The notes beneath the pieces are model-generated. The model was not told the origin of the DNA, ran no database searches, and worked only from the letters and a program-made list of their open reading frames with translations. Shown piece by piece: positions 40,726-50,768 of a stretch of 64,000 bases of DNA (its first letter is position 1; each line of letters opens with the position of its first letter). The stretch comes from Rahnella inusitata (GTDB taxonomy: Bacteria; Pseudomonadota; Gammaproteobacteria; Enterobacterales; Enterobacteriaceae). A program made the translations under genes and the position numbers. Location: assembly GCF_003263515.1 (NCBI RefSeq), contig NZ_JYDE01000021.1:1-64000 (forward strand), read 5' to 3'.

Positions 40726-42234
40726 ATGATTAGATTAAGAAAGAAACGCGCCAAACCGATGCACATTAACGATATCACTATCATCGATGATTCCAAGCTC
40801 AAGAAGGCAATCACCGCTGCTGCACTCGGTAATGCGATGGAGTGGTTTGACTTTGGGGTGTACGGTTTTGTCGCCTTTGCGCTGGGTCAGGTGTTTTTCC
40901 CTGGCGCAGATCCAGGTATTCAGATGATAGCCGCACTGGCAACGTTCTCCGTGCCATTCCTCGTCAGGCCTCTGGGTGGTCTGTTCTTCGGTGCGCTGGG
41001 CGATAAGTTTGGCCGCCAGAAAGTGTTATCTGTCACCATTATTATCATGTCAGTCAGTACGTTCTGTATCGGACTGATACCGGGTTACGCCACCATCGGC
41101 ATCTGGGCACCGATTTTGCTTTTACTGGCAAAACTCGCGCAGGGCTTCTCGGTGGGCGGTGAATACACCGGTGCCGCGATCTTCGTTGCGGAGTACTCTC
41201 CGGACAGAAAACGTGGCTTCCTCGGCAGCTGGCTGGACTTCGGTTCCATCGCCGGTTTTATCCTCGGTGCGGGCGTGGTTGTCCTGATTTCCAGCATCGT
41301 CGGTGAAGCGAACTTCCTCGAGTGGGGCTGGCGTATTCCGTTCTTCATCGCCGCACCGCTGGGCCTGATCGGTATCTACCTGCGTCATGCGCTGGAAGAG
41401 ACCCCGACGTTCCAGCAGCACGTTGATAAAATCGACAGCGATTCCCGTAAAGACATTGCAGAGCCGCCGAGAGTCTCTTTCCGCGAAATTCTGACCAAAC
41501 AGTGGAAACCGCTGATCGTCTGCGTCGGTATGGTTATCGCTACCAACGTCACCTACTACATGTTACTGACGTATATGCCGAGCTATTTGTCGCACAGCCT
41601 GCACTACTCTGAAGACCACGGCGTGTTGATCATTATCGCCATCATGGTCGGTATGCTGTTCGTCCAGCCGTTTATGGGTTTGCTGAGCGACCGCTTTGGC
41701 CGTAAGCCGTTCATTCTCATCGGCAGCGTGGGCCTGTTTATTCTGGCAATCCCGTGCTTCATTCTGATCAACAGCGGTGTGGTGGGGCTTATCTTCGCAG
41801 GGCTGCTGATCCTCGCAGTGTTGCTGAACTGCTTCATCGGTGTGATGGCTTCGACCTTACCGGCGATGTTCCCGACCCATATCCGTTACAGTGCGCTGGC
41901 GATTGCCTTCAACGTTTCGGTGCTGATTGCTGGCCTGACGCCAACCATCGCCGCGTGGCTGGTGGAATCGACCGGTAACCTTTACATGCCGGCCTACTAC
42001 CTGATGGTGGTCGCGGTCATTGGTCTGGTCACCGGGATCTTCATGAAAGAAACCGCCAACCGTCCGCTGAAAGGCGCGACCCCGGCGGCTTCTGACCGTG
42101 CTGAAGCGAAGGAAATCCTGCAAGAGCATCACGACAATATCGAACAAAAAATCGAAGATATTGATACGCAGATTGCTGAACTTCAGGCCAAAAGAAAGAA
42201 CCTGATTGACCAGCATCCTGAAATCAACGGATGA
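40726..42234 (+). CDS. proP: Osmosensory proline/betaine/ectoine transporter
   Basis: 502 residues, MFS proton symporter of the metabolite:H+ family. Sequence tracks E. coli ProP throughout (ITAAALGNAMEWFDFGVYGF, FSVGGEYTGAAIFVAEYSPD, THIRYSALAIAFNVSVLIAG). The cytoplasmic C-terminus forms the regulatory antiparallel coiled coil with heptads in EILQEHHDNIEQKIEDID and IAELQAKRKNL, present only in some ProP orthologues and needed to tune the osmotic threshold. ATG 40726 is used because GGGA precedes it and homologues start there. Confidence 0.95.
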   Translation: MIRLRKKRAKPMHINDITIIDDSKLKKAITAAALGNAMEWFDFGVYGFVAFALGQVFFPGADPGIQMIAALATFSVPFLVRPLGGLFFGALGDKFGRQKVLSVTIIIMSVSTFCIGLIPGYATIGIWAPILLLLAKLAQGFSVGGEYTGAAIFVAEYSPDRKRGFLGSWLDFGSIAGFILGAGVVVLISSIVGEANFLEWGWRIPFFIAAPLGLIGIYLRHALEETPTFQQHVDKIDSDSRKDIAEPPRVSFREILTKQWKPLIVCVGMVIATNVTYYMLLTYMPSYLSHSLHYSEDHGVLIIIAIMVGMLFVQPFMGLLSDRFGRKPFILIGSVGLFILAIPCFILINSGVVGLIFAGLLILAVLLNCFIGVMASTLPAMFPTHIRYSALAIAFNVSVLIAGLTPTIAAWLVESTGNLYMPAYYLMVVAVIGLVTGIFMKETANRPLKGATPAASDRAEAKEILQEHHDNIEQKIEDIDTQIAELQAKRKNLIDQHPEING

Positions 42235-42253
42235 TTTTTTGATGAAGTAAATG

Positions 42254-42286
42254 AAGCCGGTCGGCCTTGCTGACCGGCTTTTTTTT
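42254..42286 (+). terminator. Terminator of proP
   Basis: AAGCCGGTC and GACCGGCTT stem followed by a run of Ts. Confidence 0.92.
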
Positions 42287-42355
42287 GCCTTGCGCCGCAT
42301 TTTTCCAAATCCTGCTCCATACTTCATTTCCCGGTCATCTGAATGGAAAGCATGA

Positions 42356-43837
42356 ATGCAGAATCCTACGTTGTTTCAGTTCTTTCACTGGTATTACCCG
42401 GACGGCGGAAAGCTGTGGCCGGAAGTGGCTGAGAAAGCCGCGTGGCTGGCAGAAATCGGTATCACTGCGGCCTGGTTGCCGCCTGCATATAAAGGCGATT
42501 CCGGCGGATATTCGGTCGGTTATGACACCTATGATTTGTTCGACCTTGGCGAGTTCGAGCAAAAGGGATCCCGCGCCACCAAGTATGGCGATAAAGAAGG
42601 CTTACTGGCGGCTATTGCTGCGCTGAAACAACATCAGCTCGGCGTGATCCTCGATGTGGTGCTCAATCACAAAATGGGTGCTGACGAAAAAGAACGCGTG
42701 CAGGTTAACCGCGTCAATATTGATAACCGCGAAGACATCAGCGATGACGTCATTGAAGCGGACGCCTGGACGCGTTTCACCTTCCCGGTGCGCAACGGCC
42801 AGTACTCCAAATTTATCTGGGATTTCCACTGCTTCAGCGGCGTTGATCACATCGAAAATCCGGACGAAAATAGCATCTTCAAAATCGTCAACGATTACAC
42901 CGCCGGTGGCTGGAACGATCAGGTGGATGACGAGTTCGGTAATTACGATTACCTGATGGGCGCCAACGTCGATTTCCGTAACAACGCCGTCAATGAGGAG
43001 CTGAAATATTGGGCGCGCTGGCTAATGGATCAGACGCAATGCACCGGTTTTCGCCTTGACGCGGTCAAGCACATACCGGCGTGGTTCTATAAAGACTGGA
43101 TCGACCATATTCAGGCAGAAGCGGAGCAGCCGATGTATATCGTCGCCGAATACTGGTCGCATGATGTCCCGACGCTGCAAAACTATATCGATCAGGTCGA
43201 TGGCAAAACGATGCTTTTCGATGCGCCGCTGCAGCTGAATTTCCACCATGCGTCAAAGCAGGGGGCGGATTTTAACTTCACGCAGATCTTCGATAATACG
43301 CTGGTGGCCGCCGATCCGGCGCATGCCGTGACGCTGGTCGCTAACCATGACACACAGCCGTTGCAATCGCTGGAAGCCCCGATCGAGCCGTGGTTCAAAC
43401 CGCTGGCCTACGCGCTGATACTGTTGCGTGAACAGGGTGTGCCGATCGTTTTCTATCCCGACTTGTTGGGTGCCACCTATGAAGATGAAGGCGATGACGG
43501 CAATAATTACACCATCGATATGCCTGCCATTCCGGGGCTGGAGACGTTGATTAAAGCGCGGCAGACCCATGCGTGGGGCGTGCAAACCGACTATTTCGAT
43601 CACCCGAACTGCATTGCGTTCAGTCGCAGCGGCACCGAAGAGCATCCGGGCTGCGTGGTGGTGATGTCCAACAGCGAAGCGGGAGAGAAAACCATTGAAC
43701 TGGGTGAAAATCTCGCACACAGAAAATGGCGGGATTTGCTGGAGCATCGCGAAGACATTATCGAAACCGACGAGCACGGTACGGCGCAGTTCTTCTGTGA
43801 AGCTGGCAGTGTGAGCGTTTGGATTTTAGCGGAGTAA
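42356..43837 (+). CDS. amyA: Cytoplasmic alpha-amylase (GH13)
   Basis: 493 residues without a signal peptide. GH13 regions: [13 protein letters not shown] (I), [14 protein letters not shown] with the nucleophile Asp (II), [10 protein letters not shown] with the acid/base Glu (III) and [12 protein letters not shown] with the third Asp (IV). Very similar to E. coli AmyA (495 residues). It hydrolyses internal maltodextrins or glycogen fragments. Single-gene unit. Confidence 0.95.
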   Translation: MQNPTLFQFFHWYYPDGGKLWPEVAEKAAWLAEIGITAAWLPPAYKGDSGGYSVGYDTYDLFDLGEFEQKGSRATKYGDKEGLLAAIAALKQHQLGVILDVVLNHKMGADEKERVQVNRVNIDNREDISDDVIEADAWTRFTFPVRNGQYSKFIWDFHCFSGVDHIENPDENSIFKIVNDYTAGGWNDQVDDEFGNYDYLMGANVDFRNNAVNEELKYWARWLMDQTQCTGFRLDAVKHIPAWFYKDWIDHIQAEAEQPMYIVAEYWSHDVPTLQNYIDQVDGKTMLFDAPLQLNFHHASKQGADFNFTQIFDNTLVAADPAHAVTLVANHDTQPLQSLEAPIEPWFKPLAYALILLREQGVPIVFYPDLLGATYEDEGDDGNNYTIDMPAIPGLETLIKARQTHAWGVQTDYFDHPNCIAFSRSGTEEHPGCVVVMSNSEAGEKTIELGENLAHRKWRDLLEHREDIIETDEHGTAQFFCEAGSVSVWILAE

Positions 43838-43848
43838 CTAAATAATAT

Positions 43849-43868
43849 GGCCGAACAGGATGTCGGCC
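43849..43868 (+). terminator. Hairpin after amyA
   Basis: GGCCGA-N8-TCGGCC followed by TTTAAC, 11 bp past the amyA stop. A modest terminator. A near-identical stem occurs at 45204-45229, after the next gene. Confidence 0.55.
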
Positions 43869-44030
43869 TTTAACTATAAAAGGTTTTTAATTTAGCTGGA
43901 TTTAAACAATACACTTTCCATGCTTTCACACGTATTTAACTTAAACAATAATCGCTAAAGTTAATACCCTGTATGACAAAAGCATTCATCATCACAACTC
44001 TCATTAAAAACTCAGTTAAGCTTTTCTCTT

Positions 44031-44039
44031 TGGTATAAT
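44031..44039 (+). promoter_or_regulatory. Extended -10 promoter of the cyclase toxin gene
   Basis: TGGTATAAT: a perfect TATAAT with a TGn extension, about 57 bp upstream of the ATG in an AT-rich stretch. The -35 region is poor, as allowed with an extended -10. The preceding region 43870-44030 shows no other feature. Confidence 0.55.
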
Positions 44040-44095
44040 CGCGGTTTAACAAAAAACCGCATTTTACCGCCATAAATATTCAGGATGAAGATTGA

Positions 44096-45184
44096 ATGCA
44101 TTTAACTCCAATAAATTGTGGTATTACGAAAAACCATATTGATAAAATCAATAAAATATCACGTGAGTATTCATGCTTTATATTTATAAGGCCAGTTAAT
44201 CTCTATTCCACCAGCCTGATAGAAGAAGGCTATCGGACTAAAAAACTGGATATTCATGCCAAAAGTTCTGACTGGGGGCCAATGGCGGGATTCATTTGTG
44301 TGGATTCAACATTGAGTAAACTGGCTGGCGGTAATCCTGAGAAAATCGTGCGCAATGCTAACGATGTGAGAAAATCTCTGAACACGCCAGGCGTAGGCAA
44401 AACCCATTTGGTGATATCAAAAAAACGTGTTGATGAGCTGATTAATAAAAAATTATTCACGCTTGAAAATGACACCCATGAATTCACAGCAACAAAGCCG
44501 AATGCGCCAGCGGTACGTTTTCAGTTTGAACAGCGAGGTGATAAATATGCTGTTTTTTACTGGCCAATGGCCACTAATACCAGAACACCTTTGTTTGTCA
44601 TAGGATATACCGTTAACAATGTCACCACCGCGGCCACAGCAGATTACGATCTCTTTGCTATTGCCCCCCATTTTTCTGCTAATAACTTTGAAACTAAAAC
44701 GGTAACCCGGGTTTCGGACCACGGTATGCGCGGGGTTCTGTCTCTTTTCCAGCTTGGCATCATGAAAGAAATAAACAGACGTTGTGGCTATCCTCCTGTG
44801 GTTAATCATGGAACTGAATTAAATAATCCTTTCCCGGAGAACGACACCGAACTGGCGATGTTTTGCCCCGGAGGAACAAGCAGAATGATTCGAACCCGTG
44901 ACGTGCAGCATATTTTTGGCGACCTCGCATTGAAAGGCTTCCATGTTTATGCAAACCAACGCTGGAATGCTGCCGTACAGGCGCACATTGGTGCCAAATT
45001 AAGCCGGCTCAGCCGACCGGCTGTCATCAGTACGTGTGTGTCGTCATACCTCAAAGAGGAAGATTTCGGCGGTCTTCGTATTAAAGGCTATGGCGGAGAA
45101 ACAAATGATATTTTAGCTGCTCGAAGTTTCTATGAAGATATATTGAATAATTCCAGTGCCAGCCCATACCCGCGATGGCGATGA
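44096..45184 (+). CDS. ExoY/CyaA-like nucleotidyl cyclase toxin
   Basis: 362 residues, AT-rich, all one catalytic domain of the anthrax edema factor/CyaA/ExoY family. LIEEGYRTKKLDIHAKSSDW GP, residues 41-62, holds the substrate-binding lysines (Lys50 and Lys56 by alignment). TADYDLFAIAPHF supplies the metal-binding Asp183/Asp185 pair. VVNHGTELNNPFPENDTE (residues 235-252) contains the His238/Glu241/Asn pattern that follows in all members. These enzymes make cAMP or cGMP/cUMP in host cells after activation by calmodulin or actin. No signal peptide or translocator domain is present, so delivery by a type III, VI or other system would be needed. The start has AGGA about 12 bases upstream. Confidence 0.85.
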   Translation: MHLTPINCGITKNHIDKINKISREYSCFIFIRPVNLYSTSLIEEGYRTKKLDIHAKSSDWGPMAGFICVDSTLSKLAGGNPEKIVRNANDVRKSLNTPGVGKTHLVISKKRVDELINKKLFTLENDTHEFTATKPNAPAVRFQFEQRGDKYAVFYWPMATNTRTPLFVIGYTVNNVTTAATADYDLFAIAPHFSANNFETKTVTRVSDHGMRGVLSLFQLGIMKEINRRCGYPPVVNHGTELNNPFPENDTELAMFCPGGTSRMIRTRDVQHIFGDLALKGFHVYANQRWNAAVQAHIGAKLSRLSRPAVISTCVSSYLKEEDFGGLRIKGYGGETNDILAARSFYEDILNNSSASPYPRWR

Positions 45185-45203
45185 ACATTTATGCGTAACA
45201 AAA

Positions 45204-45229
45204 TGGCCGAAAGAGAAATCTATCGGCCA
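45204..45229 (+). terminator. Hairpin after the cyclase toxin gene
   Basis: TGGCCGA (45204-45210) pairs with TCGGCCA (45223-45229). No T-run directly follows, though TTTTTTT occurs at 45250-45256. Same stem core as the hairpin after amyA. Confidence 0.45.
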
Positions 45230-45376
45230 AAGTTACAGAATATTGAGGTTTTTTTGTAGCCGTTTAGGCGATGTTATTGTCCGCTATTTTTGAGTCTGAC
45301 GATGTCTGTACCCATTCAAAAATCACAGGGGAAACGCCTGGGAGATATCTGAAGTCGCTGCGCGGGAAGAGGGAAC

Positions 45377-45411
45377 AAAAAAGCCGAAGTGTTCAACTCC
45401 GGCTTTTTCTT
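45377..45411. terminator. Bidirectional terminator before srfC
   Basis: AAAAAAGCCG-AAGT / AACT-CCGGCTTTTT with a GTTC loop; runs of A on the left and T on the right. It ends srfABC from the right and any read-through from the left. Confidence 0.8.
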
Positions 45412-45426
45412 TGTAAGACTGAGGTC

Positions 45427-47796
45427 TTAAACTTTCAGATCCCGCAACATCTGCACCAGCCGTTCACGCTGCGCACCGGGGATTTCGCCACCGGCGGCGT
45501 AACCGGCGTTGCGCATGATGCTTTCCTGCAAACCGACCAGCCAGTCGTAGATGTAAAACGCCGTGGAATTGGTCGGTGTGGCAGAGAGTTTGGTCAGGCG
45601 CTGGGTGGATTTCCAGCTGGCGACGCTTTTCTGCGGTTTGGCAAAAATCTTATTACCCTTGTTGATGCGGCTTTCTGGTCGTTCGGCTTCGTTCTGTTTC
45701 TCAAAGCCCAGCCATGCCACGAAATCTCCCAGCACGGTCAGCGCACGGGATACCTGACGGTCGGCGTGATGTTCATGCTCACGCGTGCCCGCAGGAAGTG
45801 CGCCGCCAAGCGAACGGGCCAGCGATTCGCCCATTTCCAGTCGGAAGCTGGCGGTGATCAGCTCTTCCATCAGCAACTCGACAGTCGGTTTGGCGACGCC
45901 GAGCAGCGCAATCAGCGGTTCGTTTTCCGGCAGGCTGCGTAAGTGGTTGATCCAGTAACGTTGTACCTGACGCGCAAACGCCGTGCCGTCGTCGGGTTTT
46001 TCCTGCCAGACCTGGGTGTCCTGCTGTTCGGCAAACAGGTCGATATTGATACCGATGCCAAAACTTTCCACACCTGCGTCATCCTGCACGCGGGCGTCGT
46101 CCGGCTGGGCGGCCAGTTCGTGATAGATGCGGTGCAGCTCGTCGCGGCTCGGCAGCAGTTTTTCCAGCAGTTCACCGTGAACGCCGGTGCGCGTTTGCAG
46201 CGCTTTGATCACCGTCTGCACGGTACGCTGTTTCTGCGCCGGATCGGCAGTTTCGCCTTCCTGATACCAGCTGCCCAGCAAATTATCGCCAAGCTCGCGA
46301 CGCAGTTCGTCACGCTGCTCGGCCAGACGGTTAATACGAATTTCCGGGCGAATTTCTGCCACCAGATAATCGGCCATGCGTTGTAAACCACGATCGTCCA
46401 TGGCCAGCAGCGCGCCCCAGGCATCGCCCGGATTACCTACGTGGCGCTGCACGGCTTCGTCGTAATGCACGGATTCGGTCATACGGCGATCAAACGGCGT
46501 CAATACCCACACCAGACCCGGTTTGCGACGGCTGCGCACTTGCGTGTTCTCGCCGTGCATCTCTTTGACCCAGTGCTCCAGCGTCCGGCCCACGGCCACC
46601 ACGTCCTCACGTTTATCGGCAGCGGTGCACACCATCAGCATGTTCATCTCATGGCGATCGGTATAACGCTCCGGTAAATAGGCGATCTTGGCGCGAAACA
46701 GCGGAGTGATGTCGTCTTCGCTATCGATTTCTTCATCAGCCGCGCCGTAGCCGGGTAAATCGAGTAAGTCGATGTCTTCAAACAGCGCTTCACGCGGGGG
46801 AGAAAGCAGGGGAATTTGAACTTCGGCGGCCAGCATCGTCAGCTCTTCAAGTGACAACGTCACTGGCGCAGCGCTTTGACCGTTAAATTCAGGACATACG
46901 GAAATTTCAATATCATAGGCCGGTGACTGGCTGAAAATGCCGTCAGCCGGTTGCATGGCGTCGTCAACCAGAACGCTCAGCGGCGCGAGAAGACTTTGTG
47001 CGCCACCCAGATGTTGCAGCGTGTGGGCGTAATGACGATACGCCGTGGTCAGCGCAGGCACGTTGTCCCACAAAAGAGAGAACAGGCGCGCGCGGTCGTC
47101 GATGTTCAGATAGGGTGCGAGCTTCACAGCCACCGGCCAGTAGTGCGCATTCAGATGACGGAAACGGCGGGCGTCGAGTCGAATCATGGAATCCCATAAT
47201 CCCATCATCTCCTCACTACTGAATCCCGGCACCGGTAAAGGCTGACGATGCATCGCCAGTTTATTTAGATGCTCGGTGATCTGCTGGGTATCCGGCGCGT
47301 GATACAGCGCATCCGGCTGGAAGGCGCGAACCATAATGCGCGCCAGATCGGCTTCATTGAGCAGCAACACGCGCACCGGAAACGCCCGGTCTTTCAGCTC
47401 CGTCTTACGGGTGAAGCGGGTCGCAAGGCGTGCGGCGCGGTTACCGGGATTTATCTGCGTCAGGTAATCAAGGGTCACACCGCCGAGACGGGTTTCGAGA
47501 CGGCCATAGTTACCGGCTGCCAGCGCACAAATCAGGTAGGATTTGCCCGCCTGTGAATGGCCGTAAAAGCCCAGCGTTTGCGTGAGTTTTGCAGCCTGCG
47601 TCAGGCGGCGCGCTTTATCGCGACAGCGCTGAAGTTGCAGATTCAGGCGGTCGGCTTCCAGATCCAGACGCGGTGCCTGCTCACGGGTCATTTCCACCCA
47701 TTCCAGCGCATCGCCGATAGTGTCATCTATCTGCATAAACTGCTGTTCCAGCAGGACTGCATTCAGAGTTGCTGAGGTCGTGTTTGTTAAAGTCAT
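45427..47796 (-). CDS. srfC: SrfC-family virulence factor, GTPase-like
   Basis: 789 residues. A P-loop is clear near the N-terminus (GFYGHSQAGKSYLICAL, residues 76-92), and DIDLLDLPGYGAAD near residue 344 matches a G3 (DxxG-like) switch motif. LVWVLTPFDRRM later could be the base-recognition strand. The layout is that of a large dynamin- or GTPase-like protein; this is inference. It ends the srfABC operon and its start overlaps the srfB stop (ATGA). In Salmonella srf genes were found as SsrB-regulated; their biochemical role is unsettled. Confidence 0.85.
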   Translation of the reverse strand: MTLTNTTSATLNAVLLEQQFMQIDDTIGDALEWVEMTREQAPRLDLEADRLNLQLQRCRDKARRLTQAAKLTQTLGFYGHSQAGKSYLICALAAGNYGRLETRLGGVTLDYLTQINPGNRAARLATRFTRKTELKDRAFPVRVLLLNEADLARIMVRAFQPDALYHAPDTQQITEHLNKLAMHRQPLPVPGFSSEEMMGLWDSMIRLDARRFRHLNAHYWPVAVKLAPYLNIDDRARLFSLLWDNVPALTTAYRHYAHTLQHLGGAQSLLAPLSVLVDDAMQPADGIFSQSPAYDIEISVCPEFNGQSAAPVTLSLEELTMLAAEVQIPLLSPPREALFEDIDLLDLPGYGAADEEIDSEDDITPLFRAKIAYLPERYTDRHEMNMLMVCTAADKREDVVAVGRTLEHWVKEMHGENTQVRSRRKPGLVWVLTPFDRRMTESVHYDEAVQRHVGNPGDAWGALLAMDDRGLQRMADYLVAEIRPEIRINRLAEQRDELRRELGDNLLGSWYQEGETADPAQKQRTVQTVIKALQTRTGVHGELLEKLLPSRDELHRIYHELAAQPDDARVQDDAGVESFGIGINIDLFAEQQDTQVWQEKPDDGTAFARQVQRYWINHLRSLPENEPLIALLGVAKPTVELLMEELITASFRLEMGESLARSLGGALPAGTREHEHHADRQVSRALTVLGDFVAWLGFEKQNEAERPESRINKGNKIFAKPQKSVASWKSTQRLTKLSATPTNSTAFYIYDWLVGLQESIMRNAGYAAGGEIPGAQRERLVQMLRDLKV

Positions 47797-50765
47797 GAGA
47801 CGAATACGCTCCCACTGTCGATCCAGTAATGGCTCTCGCCCAGTGTGTTCAGCCGAAGTCGCAGGTGATGAGACGGCACTTTGGTGCCGTTATCCAGCAC
47901 TGCGCTGGCGATGTCGAAATACTCCGGCGTCGGGTGATCTTCCCCTTTTTTTACCGCCAGTTTCACACGTAACACGCTGTCACCAGCCACTTTGCGCGCC
48001 AGTTCCGGCTCGGCAATTGACAGGGTGTACAGCGGCGACGCAGGCCAGCGTTCGTTTTCCAACTGGCGAAAGCCGAGGCAAATCGCGCCGCGTATGCGGA
48101 AGTTGGCTGCGCCGTCGAGTTTGTAATCATGCGCATCGAGATCGATATCGCTGTAACAGACGTTGTCATCGGTCAGCGCCTGATTGCCATCGAGCATGCC
48201 GAGATAGCGTACGGTGGAATACGGCTGGAAATCACCGGCTTTGAAGTAGAAACCTGGCAGACGCAGATCCAACGCCAGCAGGCACAACATCGCGCCGACG
48301 GCGGCGGTGGATTTCGGATTATCAATGCGCCCCATTTTGTTGAACGGATACCAGCCGCTGGTGTGATAGCCATCCAGCGACAACATGCGGTTGATCGGCA
48401 GCGGTTGCAGGTGGCGGAACAGCGCCTGAATGCCGGGGAAGCGCGAAGGGCGACCGGTCAGCAGCAGTACGTCGCAGTCATGCAACGAGACGACTTCGCA
48501 CAGCGAACGCAGGTTTTGCGTGATGCTCATGCGGTTGGATAAAAACTCACTGTGCAGCTTGCTGAGTTTCAGTACCAGCGGCGCCTGCAGAATGTCGAAC
48601 ACCGGCGAACCGGCGGGCAGCGCGCGCTGGATCTCGCCGTGCAGATAATCGAGGACTTTCTGTGTCGGGCGCTGTTCCAGCAATTCACCGAACGGCGCGT
48701 CGATTTCCGCATGGGTATCGAGCGGATCGAAGCGTTCGTACACCTCCAGCACCGCGTGCGCCAGAGGAATGAAAATCTGTAAGGTGCTTTGCTGGCGCAG
48801 CGTCGCGTGACCGTCCATCCGGCCCTCGCTGCCGAACAGGCGCGTCATCAGGCCGTCAGGATTGGCCAGACCGGCTTTTTTCAGCGTGGCGTGCAGGGCA
48901 GGCAAAATGTAAAGCTGGATAACATCGAGCAGGATATCGTCACCCGCCACTTTAAAGCCTTCACGAAACAGCAGGCGTGGGGTGATTTTGACGTTATTGC
49001 CCATGCCGTCGTCGAGCCAGTATTGCGTGATGGCCAGATCGGTCGTGCCGCCGCCGATATCAATCGACGCGATACGCAGGGTTTTGCCAACAGGTTCATC
49101 GTCAGCCAGCTGGCGATCCGGGCGTGCCATGCTGGCAAAGAATTCGCCGGTATGGCCGCCGAAATTGACCTGCGTTTCGTTGTACAGGTACACCATTTGC
49201 CCGCAGGTGGCTTCGTCCCACTCCATCTGCACATCCGGCACCGGCATGCGGCTTTTGGCTTTATCAGACTGGGTTTTGAAACCGTCGTCCGACGGATGCC
49301 AGCCCATGGATTTCCACACCAGACCAATGGCTTCCTGCATCCGGCGGCGGAAAATCTCACGCTCCGGTTTCGGCATCGCCGAAGGCAAGGTCAGAATGAT
49401 GTTGCGCAGCTGGCGCGGCGCAGAAGAGCGCAGCATTTTGGCGCGCTGGGCAGGGCTGTTGATTTGCATCAGCGCCTGCGCCAGCAGTTCGGACAGCATC
49501 AGCGTCATCACCGAGCTGCGGCTGTAGTGCGCGGAAAACACCGGCAGACGATCCTCCGGCGCGAGATCTGACAGCGGCTGTCCTTCGTCATTTATCAGAA
49601 ACGTCAGCGGCATCGCGGCGGCGACCGGTTCCTGCACCGCGCCGTGACCGCCCTGACTGAAACGCCAGCCCGGCGTGTAGCTGTCTTCATCCCACAGGTA
49701 GCGACGCGGGCTGGAAAGGCCGGTGGATCCTTCCGTACCTTCGCGCAGTTGCGCAAGACGGCTGGCTTCGCGCCCGGCACGCAGAATCGACGGCCAGACA
49801 AAGGCATCATCACGGCCACTTTCCACGGAGAAATTCGGCTTGCCGAAACGCGCCTGCGAGAATTCCACGCGGCTTTCGAACAGTTCGTTATAGAGAAAAT
49901 GCGGCTGGGAGAGATCGCGCAGTTGCAGCTCGCTGGTTTGTTTCAAACCATCGGTTTCGCCGACGTGGTCTTCCACCAGAATGCCGCAGGTGTGCGAGTT
50001 GCCGACGTCCAGAATCAAATCGACGTTGATCGACGGCTCCTGCAAGGTCGCGCCGTTGATCTTCAGCTCTGGAATGCCCAGCTGACTCCCGAGCATCCCA
50101 AGCACATTCAGGTAATGCGCCTGATATTCAAACTCACGCAGTGCCACTTTGATGTTGCGGACTTCGCGCAGCTCGCGGATTGCCGCCTGCTCGGTGAAGA
50201 CTTCGCGCAGCCAGCCGTCCACCCAGGTCTGATCGAGAAAATCGAGCAGCTCTTCGTTATGCCACGCCAGCGCAAAGTTGATACCGTTTTTGACGTCGTC
50301 CGGCGTCGGTGCCAGCTGCGTTTGTTCGTCATCGCCTTCCGCCACACGGGTATCAAACGCGATCACCACGCGGTGCGTGCTTCCATCGGCTTCCGGCGCA
50401 TCCAGCGCACGGATTTGCACCCGTGCCCAGTTGTCAGGCCCGGCCATAAACGTGCGCGGCGGGTTGAAGCGCAGAAACGGCAGCGGAAGCCAGATTTGAT
50501 CAAGCAACTGTAAGGATTGCTCAAGCGAAAAACTGAACTCCGGGCGTACCACTTCAGGCGCCGCGCCGTCGAGCCCCGGCAGGAAATGGCGGCCGCTTTG
50601 CGCGTTGTAATCCAGCCGCAGCAGCGGACCGTTGGCGCTTTTGCGCACGAACTTCGCGGGCAGCGCGTCGTCCCAGACCGGTTTTAGCGCGAAATCGAGG
50701 AACTGGATCCCGCTGTCCTGAATCAGGGTAATCTTTTGTTTAAAATCAGTAATGGATGCCAGCAT
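47793..50765 (-). CDS. srfB: SrfB-family virulence factor, actin-like ATPase fold
   Basis: 990 residues. The actin/Hsp70 signature elements can be read: phosphate-1 loop VDLILDVGNSHTCGILVE (near residue 250), phosphate-2 loop IASIDIGGGTTDLAITQYW (near 560) and adenosine motif DVLLLTGRPSRFPGIQALF (near 770). This places SrfB among actin-like ATPases, though far larger than FtsA or DnaK. It lies between srfA (3-bp gap) and srfC (overlap), so the three proteins are probably made in fixed ratio and act together. Confidence 0.88.
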   Translation of the reverse strand: MLASITDFKQKITLIQDSGIQFLDFALKPVWDDALPAKFVRKSANGPLLRLDYNAQSGRHFLPGLDGAAPEVVRPEFSFSLEQSLQLLDQIWLPLPFLRFNPPRTFMAGPDNWARVQIRALDAPEADGSTHRVVIAFDTRVAEGDDEQTQLAPTPDDVKNGINFALAWHNEELLDFLDQTWVDGWLREVFTEQAAIRELREVRNIKVALREFEYQAHYLNVLGMLGSQLGIPELKINGATLQEPSINVDLILDVGNSHTCGILVEDHVGETDGLKQTSELQLRDLSQPHFLYNELFESRVEFSQARFGKPNFSVESGRDDAFVWPSILRAGREASRLAQLREGTEGSTGLSSPRRYLWDEDSYTPGWRFSQGGHGAVQEPVAAAMPLTFLINDEGQPLSDLAPEDRLPVFSAHYSRSSVMTLMLSELLAQALMQINSPAQRAKMLRSSAPRQLRNIILTLPSAMPKPEREIFRRRMQEAIGLVWKSMGWHPSDDGFKTQSDKAKSRMPVPDVQMEWDEATCGQMVYLYNETQVNFGGHTGEFFASMARPDRQLADDEPVGKTLRIASIDIGGGTTDLAITQYWLDDGMGNNVKITPRLLFREGFKVAGDDILLDVIQLYILPALHATLKKAGLANPDGLMTRLFGSEGRMDGHATLRQQSTLQIFIPLAHAVLEVYERFDPLDTHAEIDAPFGELLEQRPTQKVLDYLHGEIQRALPAGSPVFDILQAPLVLKLSKLHSEFLSNRMSITQNLRSLCEVVSLHDCDVLLLTGRPSRFPGIQALFRHLQPLPINRMLSLDGYHTSGWYPFNKMGRIDNPKSTAAVGAMLCLLALDLRLPGFYFKAGDFQPYSTVRYLGMLDGNQALTDDNVCYSDIDLDAHDYKLDGAANFRIRGAICLGFRQLENERWPASPLYTLSIAEPELARKVAGDSVLRVKLAVKKGEDHPTPEYFDIASAVLDNGTKVPSHHLRLRLNTLGESHYWIDSGSVFVS

Positions 50766-50768
50766 GGG

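Noticed and set aside
45271-45942. 223-residue plus-strand ORF
   Set aside because: Most of it is antisense to srfC and it spans a terminator hairpin.
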